From contig NZ_JABXKL010000088.1 in the NCBI RefSeq assembly GCF_017114995.1, positions 1 through 64,000 of the forward strand: DNA of 64,000 nt, read 5' to 3'. Origin of the DNA: Nostoc sp. NMS9 (GTDB lineage Bacteria > Cyanobacteriota > Cyanobacteriia > Cyanobacteriales > Nostocaceae). The notes below the pieces were generated by a model, which worked only from the letters and a program-made list of their open reading frames with translations, had not been told where the DNA came from and ran no database searches. Below are positions 1-9,063 of the stretch, piece after piece (position 1 is the stretch's first letter; each line of letters opens with the position of its first letter). Both the position numbers and the translations under genes were made by a program.

Positions 1-54
1 TTTAACTATTGAGCTTTAGCCACTTGACAAGTTTCTATTTTTCTTAACTTGACA

Positions 55-192
55 CTAATGGCAAGATGCCGACTTAACAACGGTGCTGATGTTTTGCTCT
101 GGAAGTGCATTTGCAGGAGTAACAGTCAAAATAACTGCGATCGCAGATAGGGTAGCATTGAATAAATAGTTAAAATTACAACTTTTGTCCAT
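55..192 (-). CDS. Small secreted peptide, possibly a truncated gene
   Basis: A 45-residue frame begins with ATG at 192, with AGGA about eight bases upstream. The N-terminus looks like a Sec signal peptide: a hydrophobic run ending in a TPANA cleavage-type site near residue 29. Only about 16 residues follow it. The frame stays open for some codons beyond its TAG stop, so the gene may be the 5' remnant of a longer secreted protein cut by a nonsense change. I do not recognise a family. It lies divergent to apcE. Confidence 0.35.
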   Translation of the reverse strand: MDKSCNFNYLFNATLSAIAVILTVTPANALPEQNISTVVKSASCH

Positions 193-747
193 AGTATTTA
201 TCCTGTATGTAAATACTGACTATTTGCAGACCAAACCACCACAAATCAAGAATTACTTCCCCTACGGTGTCAGTTGTGAATATGAGTCTATCAGTAGCAA
301 AAACCACTTAGTATCGACTAATAAACACTGTCCAGTGACTAAGTGCAACCTTTAATTAATCCATAGCTAATTCTCTGCGTGCCTCTGCGCTTCCCTCTGC
401 ACCCCTACCCTGCGGGAAGGCGAAGCGCCTATGCGTTTAAATAAAAAAGAAATCAGTAGACAGTTCCCAACCTACTACTTAGTTACAAAACTTAGACTAA
501 TCTCAGACAAACTGGAGTATACACTTTTAAGACTGGAGACATTTAAGATACAGGTTCTACACACTTCTTAATAAATCCGCCTTGAGAACGCAAAACGTTC
601 TAATCTAAAAGCTAACTGGGTTAATTTACTGGCAGTTTTGCAGGCAATACTCTCAAGCTCATATAGCATAAACACAGCGATGTGTCAAGCCTCAAAACAA
701 TCCAGACTTAACATATAAACGCTTATGATGGGAGTTTTACAAATCCG
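193..747. other. Intergenic region upstream of apcE
   Basis: 555 bases without a convincing gene. They must hold the promoter of the apc operon and that of the small divergent peptide, but I could not assign -10 or -35 boxes with confidence. A repeat-like stretch at 376-437 is listed separately. Confidence 0.5.
376..437. repeat. Dispersed CTCTGCG-type intergenic repeat
   Basis: A stretch rich in CTCTGCG/CTCTGCA units is followed by a small palindromic block (GCGGGAAGGCGAAGCGCC). Its composition is unlike the AT-rich flanks. Similar low-complexity repeats are common between Nostoc genes; the family assignment is from memory. Confidence 0.45.
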
Positions 748-3700
748 ATGAGTGTTAAGGCGAGTGGTGGAAGCTCGGTTGCGCGTCCGCAACTATATCA
801 AACCCTAACTGTATCCACAATTACCCAAGCGGAGCAGCAAGACCGCTTCTTGGGAAGTGGTGAATTAAATGAACTGGCAAGCTATTTTGCATCTGGTGCA
901 AAACGTCTAGAAATTTCCCAGACGTTGACGGACAATGCCGAGATTATTGTGTCTCGAGCTGCCAACCGGATTTTTGTCGGTGGTTCGCCAATGGCTTTTT
1001 TAGAAAAGCCCAGAGAAATAGAAATAGTACCTGTTAGTGCTGGTGCTAATGTTCAGCAAGGGATGCAACTGGGAACCGTAACCTACGTTGAAAGTCGTGG
1101 TGGGTTCCTAGAAAATCTACGCTCAATATTTAATTCATCCCCCAGTGGGCCGACACCTGCAGGTTTCAGACCAATTAACATTGCTCGTTATGGCCCAAGC
1201 AACATGGCCAAGAGCTTGCGGGATTTATCCTGGTTCTTGCGCTACGCTAGTTATGCGATCGTTGCTGGCGACCCCAACATCATAGCGGTGAATACAAGGG
1301 GCTTGCGGGAAATCATTGAAAATGCCTGCTCTGGTGAAGCAACGCTAGTAGCTTTACAGGAAATCAAAGCCGGGGCACTTTCATTTTTCCGCAACGATGC
1401 TGAGGCTACAGAAATTGTGTCTCAGTACATGGATGTTTTGTTAACAGAATTCAAAGCAGCCACACCTTCAAACAAAGTCCGCCAACGTCCCTCTAGCGAC
1501 CAGCAAGGGTTGCAATTGCCGCAAATCTACTTTAATGCAGCAGAACGTCGTCCCAAGTTTGTGATGAAGACTGGGTTATCAGCTAGCGAAAAAAATGAGG
1601 TAATCAAGGCTACATATCGGCAAATCTTTGAGCGCGACATTACCCGTGCTTATAGCTTATCCATATCTGACCTGGAATCCAAGGTTAAGAATGGTGACAT
1701 CTCTGTGAAAGAGTTTGTCCGTCGTTTAGCTAAATCTCCTCTTTACCAAAAACAGTTTTACCAGCCTTTTATTAACAGCCGAGTCATCGAGCTAGCTTTC
1801 CGTCATATTCTAGGACGGGGGCCAAGTAGCCGCGAAGAAGTACAAAAATACTTCTCGATTATTTCTAACGGTGGTCTACCAGCCTTAGTAGATGCCTTAG
1901 TAGATTCTGCTGAATACAGCGACTATTTTGGTGAAGAAACAGTACCCTACCTGCGGGGTCTGGGTCAAGAAGCACAAGAATGTCGCAACTGGGGACCGCA
2001 GCAAGACCTGTTTAATTACAGTGCGCCTTTCCGCAAGATACCTCAGTTCATCACCACATTCGCGGCTTACGAGCAACCACTACCAGATCAACATCCCTAC
2101 GGTTCTGGTAATGACCCCTTGGAAATTCAGTTTGGGGCGATTTTCCCGAAAGAAACTCGCAACCCCAGTACCAGTCCGGCTCCTTTTAGTAAGGATACCA
2201 AACGCATCCTGATTCACCAAGGAGCAGGGATTAATAACCAAAATAGTAATCCCAGAGCGCGGGGTGAAGCTCCAGGTACCCTTGGCCCCAAGGTATTCAA
2301 GTTAGATCAACTGCCTGGTACTAGAGGTAAAAAGGCTGCCAAAAATTCTAGCGTCAGATTCTCCGAAAGCTCCACGCAAGCAGTAATTAGAGCTGCTTAC
2401 CTGCAAGTTTTCGGTCGTGATGTCTACGAAGGTCAGCGCCCGAAGGTATTAGAAATTAAGCTGGAAAACGGCGACATCTCGGTACGGGAATTTATTCGTG
2501 CTTTGGCTAAGTCGGATGTATTCCGCAATCTGTACTGGTCATCGCTGTATGTTTGTAAAGCGATCGAGTATATTCACCGTCGCTTGTTGGGTCGTCCGAC
2601 TTATGGTCGTCAAGAAATCAACAAGTACTTTGATATCGCTGCAAAACAAGGCTTTTACGCGGTGGTTGATGCCATTATTAACAGCGTAGAATACAGCGAA
2701 GCCTTTGGTGAAGATACAATTCCTTACGAACGATATCTGACTCCTGGTGGTGTAGCAGGGCGACAATTGCGTGTTGGTAGCATTGGCGAAGATATCGGTA
2801 CTCAAGTCAAGAAGGAAGTAACGCCGAGCTTTGTGACACTGGGTACTGTAACAGAAAATCGGTCAGAACCAGATATTCAGTTCCGCATTAACCAAGGTGT
2901 TAGCAAGCAACGGGAACAGACCAAAATCTTCAAGCTTGTGGCCAATACCAGTGACAAAGTTGCAGTCAAAACTTTGATTAGCGCTGCGTATCGTCAGATA
3001 TTTGAGCGGGATATTGCACCCTACATCGCCAAAAACGAATTTACCAAATGGGAAAGCAAGCTGGGAAATGGCGAAATTAGCGTCAAGGAATTTATTGAAG
3101 GTTTGGGTTACTCTAACCTCTACCTGAAAGAGTTCTACACACCTTACCCCAACACCAAAGTGATTGAGTTGGGAACCAAACACTTCTTGGGACGTGCGCC
3201 ACTAGACCAAGCAGAAATCCGCAAGTATAACCAGATTTTGGCTACTCAAGGTATTCGTGCCTTTATTGGTGCTTTGGTAGATAGTGTGGAATATAACCAA
3301 GTGTTTGGTGAAGATACGGTTCCTTACCGTCGCTTCCCGACCCTACCTGCGGCAAACTTCCCGAATACGGAGAAGCTTTACAACCAGCTTACCAAGCAAA
3401 ACGATGACGTGGTTGTACCAAGCTTTAAGCCAGTACAAGCCCGTGTCGGAGCTAGTAACGATACACCGCTTGTGCTACAGGCAATCGCGGATATCGCAGC
3501 CCAAACAAATGGTCAGCCATCCTTTGCTGAACTAGGTCGTTCCTACAACGATGCTAGCGGACAAACTGTGGAAATGGGAGTGCGTAAACATGCACGCATT
3601 TACCGTCTAACAGAAAACACCAACCAAGAGGAAAAACAACAGGCAATCAACGCCATTTATCGTCAAGTATTGGATGTATTTAGCGGTGAAGTGCCCGATC

Positions 3701-4053
3701 ATTTCCGTCGCACTGACCTAGATAGCAAACTCCAGAATGGTGAAATTTCCGTCCGCGAGTTTGTTCGTGAACTAGCTAGTTCCCAAATCTATCGCCAACG
3801 CTTCTTATCACCTTACCCTCATGCCAAGGTCATTGAGTTCCTCTTCCATCATCTGTTGGGGCGTACACCTGCAACTCAGGAAGAAATTGGCCAGTACAAC
3901 AAGCTGCTAGCCGATAGTGGTTTGTCAGCTGCTGTAGAAGCAATAGTCGAAAGTCCAGAATATAGCCGCTACTTCGGTGAAGATGTTGTACCTTACAACC
4001 GTTTCCCATCTTTGCCAGTAGGTAACTACCTCGGCAGTGTAGCGGTTGATTAA
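748..4053 (+). CDS. apcE: Phycobilisome core-membrane linker ApcE (LCM)
   Basis: ApcE builds the phycobilisome core, anchors it to the thylakoid and acts as a terminal energy emitter toward photosystem II. The N-terminal ~230 residues are a phycobiliprotein-like domain with the non-homologous PB-loop insert at about 77-145. The likely bilin-binding cysteine is Cys194. Four linker repeats (REP) follow at about 250-430, 534-680, 725-875 and 955-1090, each containing a Y-x-Q-[IV]-[FL]-[ED]-type start, an ISV[KR]EF[VI] motif and a GED-x-[VI]-PY end. Four repeats (1101 residues) fit the large ApcE of strains with pentacylindrical cores. The start matches the family's MSVKASGG beginning. It leads the apcE-A-B-C cluster. 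Confidence 0.98.
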   Translation: MSVKASGGSSVARPQLYQTLTVSTITQAEQQDRFLGSGELNELASYFASGAKRLEISQTLTDNAEIIVSRAANRIFVGGSPMAFLEKPREIEIVPVSAGANVQQGMQLGTVTYVESRGGFLENLRSIFNSSPSGPTPAGFRPINIARYGPSNMAKSLRDLSWFLRYASYAIVAGDPNIIAVNTRGLREIIENACSGEATLVALQEIKAGALSFFRNDAEATEIVSQYMDVLLTEFKAATPSNKVRQRPSSDQQGLQLPQIYFNAAERRPKFVMKTGLSASEKNEVIKATYRQIFERDITRAYSLSISDLESKVKNGDISVKEFVRRLAKSPLYQKQFYQPFINSRVIELAFRHILGRGPSSREEVQKYFSIISNGGLPALVDALVDSAEYSDYFGEETVPYLRGLGQEAQECRNWGPQQDLFNYSAPFRKIPQFITTFAAYEQPLPDQHPYGSGNDPLEIQFGAIFPKETRNPSTSPAPFSKDTKRILIHQGAGINNQNSNPRARGEAPGTLGPKVFKLDQLPGTRGKKAAKNSSVRFSESSTQAVIRAAYLQVFGRDVYEGQRPKVLEIKLENGDISVREFIRALAKSDVFRNLYWSSLYVCKAIEYIHRRLLGRPTYGRQEINKYFDIAAKQGFYAVVDAIINSVEYSEAFGEDTIPYERYLTPGGVAGRQLRVGSIGEDIGTQVKKEVTPSFVTLGTVTENRSEPDIQFRINQGVSKQREQTKIFKLVANTSDKVAVKTLISAAYRQIFERDIAPYIAKNEFTKWESKLGNGEISVKEFIEGLGYSNLYLKEFYTPYPNTKVIELGTKHFLGRAPLDQAEIRKYNQILATQGIRAFIGALVDSVEYNQVFGEDTVPYRRFPTLPAANFPNTEKLYNQLTKQNDDVVVPSFKPVQARVGASNDTPLVLQAIADIAAQTNGQPSFAELGRSYNDASGQTVEMGVRKHARIYRLTENTNQEEKQQAINAIYRQVLDVFSGEVPDHFRRTDLDSKLQNGEISVREFVRELASSQIYRQRFLSPYPHAKVIEFLFHHLLGRTPATQEEIGQYNKLLADSGLSAAVEAIVESPEYSRYFGEDVVPYNRFPSLPVGNYLGSVAVD

Positions 4054-4438
4054 GGAGTAGGAAGTCGGGAATAGGGAATAGGGTACAGATTATTTACTGT
4101 CCCCTATCCCCTGTAACCTGTCCCCTGTCACCTTCGTAACCTTTCGTAATACCGCTCTCAGATTGCAGTTAAAACAGTAAATTCTGAAAAGCAATATTAC
4201 AAAGTATTAAGAGCAGTCATAAATGCTCAACAGAATGCCGGAAAATGTTTTGCGGAAGGTAGCTGAGTTTGAAAGCTTGTGTACTTATGTTGACTCAAGC
4301 AAACTCGTAATTTTTTAACCGTAGCAGTTGTGAAACTGTTGTGTCTAAAAGGACGAGAAAACAAACTCAGTAAACCAAACTCAAAGTCGCACCAGTTTAA
4401 TCAAATCCTGGTTTCATTCGTATTGGAGGAATCCATTA
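4054..4438 (+). promoter_or_regulatory. apcE-apcA intergenic region with hairpin-forming repeat
   Basis: 385 bases separate apcE from apcA. Just after the apcE stop, GGGAATAGGGTACAG (4074-4088) can pair imperfectly with CTGTCCCCTATCCC (4097-4110). The hairpin sits in a GGGAATA/CCCCTGT-type low-complexity repeat and has no T-tract, so it is not a classical terminator. The remaining ~300 bases probably hold the strong apcA promoter and leader (inference). A good ribosome-binding site (GGAGGAA) precedes the apcA ATG. Confidence 0.5.
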
Positions 4439-4927
4439 ATGAGTATTGTCACGAAAGCTATCGTGAATGCTGATGCAGAAGCCCGCTACCTCAGCCCTGG
4501 TGAGTTAGATCGGATCAAGTCCTTTGTTGCAAGTGGCGAGCGCCGTGTGCGGATTGCTCAAGTTTTGTCAGAAAATCGCGAACGGCTCGTTAAGCAAGCT
4601 GGCGATCAACTGTTCCAAAAGCGTCCTGATGTTGTATCTCCTGGTGGTAACGCTTACGGTCAAGAATTGACTGCTACTTGTCTGCGTGACCTAGATTATT
4701 ACCTCCGCCTCGTTACCTATGGTATCGTTGCTGGTGATGTCACCCCCATCGAAGAAATTGGTGTTATTGGTGCCCGTGAACTGTACAAGTCCTTGGGAAC
4801 TCCTATCGATGGTGTTGCTGAAGGTATCCGTGGGCTGAAGAATGGCTCTACATCATTGCTCTCTGGTGATGACGCTAGTGAAGCTGCTGGCTACTTCGAC
4901 TACCTAGTTGGTGCCCTTCTAGGATAG
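4439..4927 (+). CDS. apcA: Allophycocyanin alpha subunit
   Basis: Core phycobiliprotein, 162 residues, which pairs with ApcB as an alpha-beta monomer, assembles into trimeric discs of the phycobilisome core and passes excitation energy to the terminal emitters. The globin-like fold and length are typical. The bilin-attachment cysteine is Cys81 in the motif CLRDLDYYLR. apcB follows after 65 bases. Identity is certain; it could in principle be a paralogue such as ApcD, but the position directly before apcB and apcC supports ApcA1. Confidence 0.97.
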   Translation: MSIVTKAIVNADAEARYLSPGELDRIKSFVASGERRVRIAQVLSENRERLVKQAGDQLFQKRPDVVSPGGNAYGQELTATCLRDLDYYLRLVTYGIVAGDVTPIEEIGVIGARELYKSLGTPIDGVAEGIRGLKNGSTSLLSGDDASEAAGYFDYLVGALLG

Positions 4928-4992
4928 GGTAAAGCTGTTTACCTACTTAAACAGAAGTATTGCAATACGGTTGGAAATAAGGAATTAACAAC

Positions 4993-5481
4993 ATGGCTCA
5001 AGACGCAATTACCGCTGTCATTAACTCCGCAGACGTTCAAGGGAAATATCTTGACTCTTCTGCTTTAGAAAAGCTAAAAGTTTACTTCTCTACTGGCGAA
5101 CTGCGGGTACGTGCTGCTAGCACCATCAGCGCTAACGCTGCTGCGATCGTCAAAGAAGCTGTAGCAAAATCTTTGCTATACTCTGACATCACCCGTCCCG
5201 GCGGCAATATGTACACCACCCGCCGCTATGCTGCTTGTATCCGTGATTTGGATTATTACCTCCGCTACGCTACCTACGCTTTGTTGGCTGGAGATCCTTC
5301 CATCTTAGATGAGCGTGTGCTAAATGGCTTGAAGGAAACCTACAACTCCTTGGGCGTTCCCGTTGGTGCTACCGTGCAAGCTATCCAAGCAATTAAAGAA
5401 GTGGCTGCCAGCTTGGTAGGTTCCGAAGCTGGTAAGGAAGTCGGTGTTTACTTAGACTATATCTCCTCTGGCTTAAGCTAA
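4993..5481 (+). CDS. apcB: Allophycocyanin beta subunit
   Basis: Beta partner of ApcA, 162 residues. Cys82 lies in CIRDLDYYLRYATYA and carries the phycocyanobilin. Asn72 in RPGGNMY is the position that is N-methylated in beta phycobiliproteins (known of the family). Its ribosome-binding site is a short AAGGA before the ATG. Co-transcription with apcA is likely from the 65-base spacing. Confidence 0.97.
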   Translation: MAQDAITAVINSADVQGKYLDSSALEKLKVYFSTGELRVRAASTISANAAAIVKEAVAKSLLYSDITRPGGNMYTTRRYAACIRDLDYYLRYATYALLAGDPSILDERVLNGLKETYNSLGVPVGATVQAIQAIKEVAASLVGSEAGKEVGVYLDYISSGLS

Positions 5482-5703
5482 GAACTAGTTTGCGCTTAAA
5501 AATTTAGGTGCGGCTTTATTAAGGTCTGGAAATCAACCGTGAGTGCTAGAACGTTATATTGCTTATCTTGGTAAATTATCAGTGATGAGTGTTGGTGGTC
5601 TAGTATTGATGTTTGATTTCCAGCCTTTGAATGATTAAAAGATTTGCACTCAAGATTTTGAGATAAAAAAGTTTTCACAAGGTATACAGGAGATTTTCAA
5701 AAT

Positions 5704-5910
5704 ATGTCCCGTTTGTTTAAAATTACTGCTCTAGTTCCCAGCCAAACCCGAATTCGTACCCAACGCGAACTGCAAAATACTTACTTCACTAAGCTAGTTC
5801 CTTATGAAAACTGGTTCCGCGAACAGCAACGCATTCAAAAAGCAGGTGGTACAATCATCAAGGTGGAACTGGCAACTGGTAAGCAAGGCGCTAATACTGG
5901 CTTGTTGTAA
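5704..5910 (+). CDS. apcC: Phycobilisome core small linker ApcC (LC 7.8)
   Basis: A 68-residue basic linker that caps the allophycocyanin discs and modulates their spectra. The sequence starts SRLFKITALVPSQTRIRTQRELQNTYFTKLVP, read here as SRLFKITALVPSQ then TRIRTQRELQNTYFTKLVP, which is the CpcD-type fold of ApcC. A 222-base gap lies between apcB and apcC, longer than elsewhere in the operon, and a strong terminator follows 35 bases after the stop. The ribosome-binding site is CAGGAG. Confidence 0.97.
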   Translation: MSRLFKITALVPSQTRIRTQRELQNTYFTKLVPYENWFREQQRIQKAGGTIIKVELATGKQGANTGLL

Positions 5911-5944
5911 TTCTGTAAATAGAATATTATTTTAGGGAATTGGT

Positions 5945-5970
5945 AAGAGGTCGAGAAAGACCTCTTTTTT
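5945..5970 (+). terminator. Rho-independent terminator of the apc operon
   Basis: An 8-bp perfect stem, AAGAGGTC (5945-5952) with GACCTCTT (5959-5966), has a 6-base loop and runs directly into a T-tract to 5970. It lies 35 bases after the apcC stop on the same strand and insulates the next gene. Confidence 0.93.
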
Positions 5971-5990
5971 ATGGCTTAGATTTTTGCAAA

Positions 5991-7037
5991 TCAAAAGTTA
6001 AACATATTTAAAAGGCGATACCCGCGAGTGTAAAGTGGAACTGGAGCGTCAGCATTCTGTCTATTCTTAGTCTGTTCAACAGTTTCATCAAACACAATTA
6101 GCGTTTCTTTCCCAACCTTCAGCCAGTCTTGATATGGCACACTCATATCTTCTTCAATACCACCAATATTAGGTGCAACCATTGCTCGGTAAGCTTCATT
6201 GAATTTCCTGCGGAACCGGAAATCTACTGAAATTCTTAGACCTTCAGTTTTCCTTCTTACTGTTTGATGCAATCCACGGGCATCATTAAAGTACATTGTG
6301 CCGTGTTGTAGTTGTGCTTCCGTGTAGGAGACAACCATCGGAATATCCCGACCTTCATCAAAGTCTGACATCACTTGCATGGACTGTAATTCCATTTCGC
6401 GGGGCATTTCACCTGCTTCGATAGTGATATTATCGATGTCGCCAAATAATGGTAGAACCACTACAGTTGCATCAGCAGCAACACCTGCCCAGACATCGCT
6501 ATGGCACTTTGAGCTAGCAAAGGGCAAACCCAACTTCTTGGCGTCAGTCTTGCCGTAGACCATACGGAGATTTACTGGTAAATCCACTGCATCAATCAGG
6601 TCATTTGCTCCTAGTTGGTAAAAAGCCTCTGCGACGCTTTTTTGAAAGAGGTTAAATGCCAAAGTATGTTCTCGCTTGGGCATCAAAAGACCAGTGCCGG
6701 TGTAGTTCGGCAAAGTACTTCTTGCTTCCAGTAGTCGTTCAAGCATTTCAGCTTCCGAAAGAATGATGGGACTATTCAGACACGCTGAAATATAACCCGC
6801 AGCAGCAATTCGGATTTGCTGAAATAATTCAGGCTTTAATGTGTGTTCAAACAGTAGTCGGTACTGTCGCCTTGTAGCAATTTTATCGGCAAGCTCATCA
6901 AATAGGCGATCGCCAAGCTGAGAAAATGTGATCGCACATTCATATTGTAAGCGATCGCGCACTGGTGATTCTGCTAACAGTTCTTCTAACATCATTTCTT
7001 CCAACGTTATTCTAAATCGGCTAAATAACTCATACAT
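5991..7037 (-). CDS. Putative Fe(II)/2-oxoglutarate-dependent oxygenase
   Basis: 348 residues, not a family I can name exactly. The C-terminal half carries a non-haem iron facial-triad pattern: His179-x-Asp181 (in KCHSDVWAG), His257 (in ARGLHQTVRR) and Arg268 eleven residues later, a spacing typical of 2-oxoglutarate oxygenases. The N-terminal ~150 residues look helical and may be a separate domain. No signal peptide or membrane segment is present, so it should be cytoplasmic. It is transcribed away from the methyltransferase/di-iron oxidase pair across a shared 460-base region and ends just beyond the apc terminator. Function is inferred from the ligand pattern only; the substrate is unknown. 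Confidence 0.6.
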   Translation of the reverse strand: MYELFSRFRITLEEMMLEELLAESPVRDRLQYECAITFSQLGDRLFDELADKIATRRQYRLLFEHTLKPELFQQIRIAAAGYISACLNSPIILSEAEMLERLLEARSTLPNYTGTGLLMPKREHTLAFNLFQKSVAEAFYQLGANDLIDAVDLPVNLRMVYGKTDAKKLGLPFASSKCHSDVWAGVAADATVVVLPLFGDIDNITIEAGEMPREMELQSMQVMSDFDEGRDIPMVVSYTEAQLQHGTMYFNDARGLHQTVRRKTEGLRISVDFRFRRKFNEAYRAMVAPNIGGIEEDMSVPYQDWLKVGKETLIVFDETVEQTKNRQNADAPVPLYTRGYRLLNMFNF

Positions 7038-7497
7038 TCAAAGCCATTCCGTTTGCAAAACGAATCTGGCTATTACAAATTAACAATATTCTTCCCTTTA
7101 TACTTCGTAAAATATACTGTTTTATTTTTCTTAATTTTCTTAATTAAAATAATTAATTTTAACTTTATTAGTAAAGCCCAGATGAAGTTATAGTTTAAAA
7201 ACCGAAATTTCTATATATAAAGTTGCTGTTAACTAAGTAACAATTCCATTTTATGAAGTTAAATCTAATTTAGCTGCTTATATTTAAAGAAACTAACAAG
7301 CTAATAATATTCAAGGTAGTTTTTCCTTGGAAAAGAATAGTTTTTAAACGCAAAACTCATCAATAAACTAAAACCAGTAAAATCAACATTCTCAGCAAAG
7401 TATATTAATTGTTAAAACATATACATCAGCTATTTTAGTCTAGCAAGACTAAATTGATGAAGATAAGCATAAATCAAGTATAGATAAATACTTAAAA
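7038..7497. promoter_or_regulatory. AT-rich divergent intergenic region
   Basis: 460 bases between the 5' ends of the oxygenase (minus) and the methyltransferase (plus), so promoters for both units must lie here. It is markedly AT-rich, with TTAATT/AATTAA stretches around 7130-7165 that form small inverted repeats. I see no gene or clear operator in it. Confidence 0.45.
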
Positions 7498-8268
7498 ATG
7501 TCAAATGTGAATCACAAAAACTCAACTAAAAACTTATATAATCGCACAGCATCAGAATGGATTAGAGGAGAACCTACTTCTTTATCAGACTTTACAGCAC
7601 GCCCTTTTGTACTAGAGCTTTGTCAGCCTGTTACTGGGTTGCGAGTACTTGATATAGGTTGTGGAGAAGGTTATTGTAGTCGAGAATTAAGCCGACGTGG
7701 CGCTGCATGGGTACATGGAATAGACCTTTCCGAAAGCATGATTGCAGCAGCAAAATTGCAAGAAATAGAAGATGCATCGGGTATTAGCTATGAAGTAGGA
7801 TGTGCTACCAATCTCAAGCAGTTTGATGATGGCGAAATTGACTTAGTTGTTGCAGTGTTTCTATTTAACTATTTGACAATTGCTCAGACCCAAGAATGTA
7901 TGGCAGAAGTTGCACGCATTCTTCGTCCAGGCGGTCGATTTGTATTCAGCGTTCCCCATCCATCTTTTCCATATATGCGGGAGGCGGCATATCCGTTTTA
8001 TTTTCAAGTTGAAGGTACAGGCTACTTCAGCAAGCGAGATCAACAGTTTCCTGGTCGTATTTGGAAACGAGATGGTTCTTGGCTAAATGTGCAATTGATT
8101 CATAAAACTCTTGAGGATTACTTTAATGCTCTTAAAATTGCTGGCTTCAATACGATGCCAATTTTACAGGAATTGCGTGTGACTCCAGAACATATCGCAA
8201 TAGACGAATCATTTTTTAGCCCGTTACTTGACCAACCCCTTCATCTCGCCCTACAAATATCACGATGA
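7498..8268 (+). CDS. Class I SAM-dependent methyltransferase
   Basis: 256 residues with a Rossmann-type methyltransferase core. Motif I is VLDIGCGEGYCS at about residues 50-61, an acidic residue (HGIDLS) follows at the end of strand 2, and ILRPGGRFVFSVPHPSF is the post-motif region. It resembles the Methyltransf_11/UbiE-like small-molecule enzymes; the acceptor cannot be told. It overlaps the next gene by four bases (ATGA), so the two are almost certainly co-translated. Together with the divergent oxygenase it forms a three-enzyme neighbourhood. Confidence 0.85.
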   Translation: MSNVNHKNSTKNLYNRTASEWIRGEPTSLSDFTARPFVLELCQPVTGLRVLDIGCGEGYCSRELSRRGAAWVHGIDLSESMIAAAKLQEIEDASGISYEVGCATNLKQFDDGEIDLVVAVFLFNYLTIAQTQECMAEVARILRPGGRFVFSVPHPSFPYMREAAYPFYFQVEGTGYFSKRDQQFPGRIWKRDGSWLNVQLIHKTLEDYFNALKIAGFNTMPILQELRVTPEHIAIDESFFSPLLDQPLHLALQISR

Positions 8269-8999
8269 CACAGACATCTTCTTTAGTTAGAAATTCTTTC
8301 CGTGAAATAACGATTAATCATCCTCTATGGAATCATGAGTTTTTAATGCGCTGTCGGACTGGAAATTTATTTTTACCAGACGTACAGGTACTAGCTGTCC
8401 AGATGTACAAATTCTCCAAAGAATTTAATCGTATTTTGGCTAGCATTTTGTCTTGCTGCCAAGATGAAAGTAGTCAGTTAGTCATCTTGGAAAATCTATT
8501 TGACGAAATGGGACACGGAGATATAACTCAGTCTCACCCAGAATTATTTCGTCAATTTACCCGCGCACTTGGTATCCACGACGAAACTCTAGCATCACTA
8601 CCCACTGCACCTGAAACTCGCGCCCTTATTGAAACCTACTTGCAGATGCCACATAAGTACGGCTATTTAGCTGCACTCGGTGCCGTCTGTTATGCTTCCG
8701 AAGGGATTGTTAGCTCGCTGTACACGCAACTATACAAAGGAATTGTTGGCGCTACTCCTTTACCCAAAGAATCGCTGATCTTTTTTGAAGTCCATATTGA
8801 TGTGGATGATAGTCATGCAGCGAAGCTAGCGGCAGTGATTGAGCCTCAAATTACCATGAATGAAGAAGATATCAAGATAAAGCTGGCTATTGCAGAAGCT
8901 ATGGATGCTCGTCTCCAATTTTTTAACGGTATTCAGCGTCAAATCTCTAAATATAGCTTGTATCCTGATTCATGGCTGCCTTTTGATGAATCCCTGTAG
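8265..8999 (+). CDS. Haem-oxygenase-like di-iron oxidase (HDO family)
   Basis: 244 residues with an all-helical TenA/PqqC/haem-oxygenase-like fold. The metal ligands expected for an HDO (as in SznF, UndA and BesC) can be picked out: Glu53, Glu81-x-x-His84, Glu146, and the helix motif His177-x-x-x-Asp181-x-x-His184. The family uses a transient di-iron centre and O2 for N-oxygenation, C-C cleavage or desaturation-type chemistry on small amines or acids. The 4-base overlap with the methyltransferase suggests both act on the same substrate. Annotation pipelines often call such proteins iron-containing redox enzyme or TenA-like; a plain thiaminase role looks unlikely with this ligand set. Confidence 0.75.
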   Translation: MTQTSSLVRNSFREITINHPLWNHEFLMRCRTGNLFLPDVQVLAVQMYKFSKEFNRILASILSCCQDESSQLVILENLFDEMGHGDITQSHPELFRQFTRALGIHDETLASLPTAPETRALIETYLQMPHKYGYLAALGAVCYASEGIVSSLYTQLYKGIVGATPLPKESLIFFEVHIDVDDSHAAKLAAVIEPQITMNEEDIKIKLAIAEAMDARLQFFNGIQRQISKYSLYPDSWLPFDESL

Positions 9000-9037
9000 T
9001 TAGTCTGTCAAGCTTAAATTGATGGGTAAAGAAGTTC

Positions 9038-9063
9038 GTAGTAAGGACTAAAGTCCTTACTAC
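9038..9063. repeat. Palindromic dispersed repeat GTAGTAAGGACT
   Basis: GTAGTAAGGACT (9038-9049) and its perfect complement (9052-9063) are separated by AA. It sits 39 bases after the HDO stop. It resembles short palindromes scattered in Nostoc genomes and may also act as an mRNA 3' hairpin; no T-tract follows. Confidence 0.7.
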
